Shown: piece after piece, positions 62,979 through 64,000 of the stretch
How positions within the stretch are numbered: the first letter of the stretch is position 1
How the letters are laid out: each line of letters starts with the position of its first letter
Assembly: GCA_026003895.1 (NCBI GenBank)
Contig: BPIC01000004.1
Span: forward strand, 372,001 to 436,000
From: Dehalococcoidia bacterium
GTDB taxonomy: Bacteria; Chloroflexota; Dehalococcoidia; SpSt-223
DNA length: 64,000 nt
Direction: 5' to 3'
Made by a program: the position numbers and the translations under genes
Notes under the pieces: model-generated
Told to the model about the DNA's origin: nothing
The model's input: the letters and a program-made list of their open reading frames with translations, nothing else
Databases searched by the model: none

Positions 62979-63779
62979 ATGGACATTAAGGACCAAGAAA
63001 AGGCCGCAGTCGGTCGGCATGTCACTGAAGCGCGGGAACATGCCGTGATGTGGGAGGAGTCCCTTAAGGCATTGCTCGAATGTTTTCGGATCGTTGATAC
63101 CGCCAAGCTCAAGGGTGCAAATAAGGTGCGGTTCGGACTTCTTCTAACCGCATGGAACCATCTTATGGCTTCGTACGATCTGGCCGTTCGGGGCTACTTT
63201 GGTCCCGCATTGGCTCTCCTACGGATGGGTCGAGATTCCTATCTCGCCGCCTGGTATTTGGTCGCTGAGCCGAAAGAGTGGCGCAAGTTTGCATATAAGA
63301 AGTATCAAGCTGAACGCTTCGAAGCTCGCAAGATGGCAAATAGCATTAGGTCCTTCACTTTGAAGTATATAGAATCACAGAACAACAAGACAAAGCAGGA
63401 AATCAAACAGGAGAAGCAGGAATTCAAGAAAGTTTTCGACGGGTTCTTCAAGCACACGCGAGTCTTGAATGACTTCAATCATGTCAACGGGCGAATGCTT
63501 TCGCTTGCCTTCGTGGACAATCGACCAAAGGGGTCTGGATCATCGTACTGGGTTGGCCCGAGAGCTGACCCAGCAGCGTTCGGTGGTGTCGCCTTTTTGG
63601 CTGCACTCATCCTCTCGTATCAAGCAACGGCAATGTCGGTTCTATACGATCTAATGCAGATAAAGGAGCTAGCTGCGCTTCAAGACTTGGAGACGCGAAT
63701 CCTCAACTACATGGAGTCGCAGAGAAAATTTCCTAGTTGGAAGAAGAGGACCGCAGCAGAGGAACGGGGTGGACAGTAG
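62979..63779 (+). CDS. hypothetical protein encoded in the inserted segment
   Basis: A 266-residue, mostly helical, cytoplasmic-looking protein. ATG at 62979 follows GAGGAGGTG; the frame is open further upstream (to 62862), but that part lacks a ribosome site. Notable parts: HAVMWEESLKALLECFRIVD; the hydrophobic helix pair LLLTAWNHLMASYDLAVRGY and FGPALALLRMGRDSYLAAWY; a very Lys/Glu-rich coiled-coil stretch (QNNKTKQEIKQEKQEFKKV, about residues 136-154); and a C-terminal hydrophobic helix FGGVAFLAALILSYQATAMS before a charged end. Base composition and codon use differ from the neighbours (many AAG, AAA, ATA codons). I do not recognise the family. An AT-rich TATACA at 62945-62950 could be its -10. 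Confidence 0.8.
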   Translation: MDIKDQEKAAVGRHVTEAREHAVMWEESLKALLECFRIVDTAKLKGANKVRFGLLLTAWNHLMASYDLAVRGYFGPALALLRMGRDSYLAAWYLVAEPKEWRKFAYKKYQAERFEARKMANSIRSFTLKYIESQNNKTKQEIKQEKQEFKKVFDGFFKHTRVLNDFNHVNGRMLSLAFVDNRPKGSGSSYWVGPRADPAAFGGVAFLAALILSYQATAMSVLYDLMQIKELAALQDLETRILNYMESQRKFPSWKKRTAAEERGGQ

Positions 63780-63845
63780 TTTGAGGCCGTCCGAATCATA
63801 GCTGTATGGGCATCATGCGAGTTTGGTGCACTTAAGCCGAATACT

Positions 63846-63866
63846 CCGATGTTCGTGATGTGGTAG
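63846..63866 (+). repeat. direct repeat copy 2, possible attR
   Basis: Second copy of the dnaN-end repeat, 20 of 21 identical and in the same orientation, about 67 bp after the end of the hypothetical gene. GC-rich sequence resumes right after it. Confidence 0.85.
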
Positions 63867-64000
63867 CAGACACCCCAAGCGCCTGATTCCCTCACTCTGC
63901 CCAGTTCTGACATTGCGGCGCAAAGGCGCCTATCTCGGCGGGCGCTGCGGCCGCGAGGCGAATTGCTCGATCGGCGCCAACGGCGGTGCCCGCCGAGGCG
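63867..64000. other. GC-rich flank, no gene recognised
   Basis: The last 134 bp return to the base composition of the chromosome. I see no start codon with a ribosome site and no RNA gene. It may be the original sequence downstream of dnaN. Confidence 0.4.

Larger units (their letters stand above)
62449..63845. mobile_element. possible small integrated element at the 3' end of dnaN
   Basis: A 1.4-kb segment between the two direct repeats. It is AT-richer than its surroundings: by direct count 63301-63420 has 50 G+C of 120, against 37 of 60 in dnaN at 61621-61680. It encodes one confident unknown protein and possibly a small one. Repetition of a gene's 3' end at the far border is typical of site-specific integration that preserves the gene. 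No integrase or transposase is visible, so it would be non-autonomous or a remnant. Confidence 0.6.

Overview
This looks like a chromosomal segment of a GC-rich, non-Proteobacterial bacterium. The contiguous rpoBC, str, S10, spc and alpha clusters, the zinc-binding forms of S4, S14, L31 and L36, the frequent GTG and TTG starts, and the mix of DUF309, YfhO, TAT-exported and CARDB/FG-GAP proteins fit best with Chloroflexota (Thermomicrobia-like). That placement is an inference from gene content; no taxonomic marker was compared.

Layout. 1-2.5 kb: the end of a YfhO-type membrane protein, a VOC/glyoxalase gene, about 1.1 kb without a secure gene, and tRNA-Gly(CCC). 2.5-31.9 kb: one long plus-strand information-processing block. 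It runs rpoB-rpoC, then a hairpin and new promoter, rpsL-rpsG-fusA, the S10/spc/alpha ribosomal genes through secY-adk-map, rpmJ-rpsM-rpsK-rpsD-rpoA-rplQ, truA and rplM-rpsI, and ends in a strong terminator. tuf and infA are missing from their usual places. 32.1-36.5 kb: a tightly overlapping minus-strand operon of a WD40/TolB-like lipoprotein, a small membrane protein, a two-component system and a GH5 glycosidase. 36.6-43.9 kb: a thioredoxin-like [2Fe-2S] protein, a DppBC-type permease pair, YqeY, DUF309, an HNH nuclease, a GT-C membrane glycosyltransferase, a SWIM zinc-finger protein and a beta-hydroxyacid dehydrogenase. 43.9-55 kb: many reading frames broken by single-base insertions (PLD, a phosphatase, YjbQ, MscS, a CoxG-like protein, two TAT-exported deacetylase-like proteins, a giant FG-GAP/CARDB surface protein). 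The intact rplU-rpmA-rpmE operon lies among them. 55.2-62.4 kb: YeiH, a Gfo/Idh oxidoreductase, a cysteine desulfurase, a CDF metal exporter, NDH-2 and dnaN. 62.4-63.9 kb: a visibly AT-richer segment bracketed by a 21-bp direct repeat made of the 3' end of dnaN. It has the architecture of an integrated element and carries a gene I do not recognise.

Two themes recur. First, promoters are readable. Good sigma70-type -35/-10 pairs precede rpoB, rpsL, rplU, the SWIM gene and dnaN. At four genes the -10 box ends only 6-7 nt before the start codon, suggesting leaderless mRNAs. Terminator-like hairpins lie between promoter and gene at rplU and rpoB, suggesting attenuation. Second, essential genes (rpmC, rpsQ, rplN, rplO) are frameshifted, and nearly every repair is removal of one base. 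Much of the apparent gene decay is therefore probably sequence error rather than biology.
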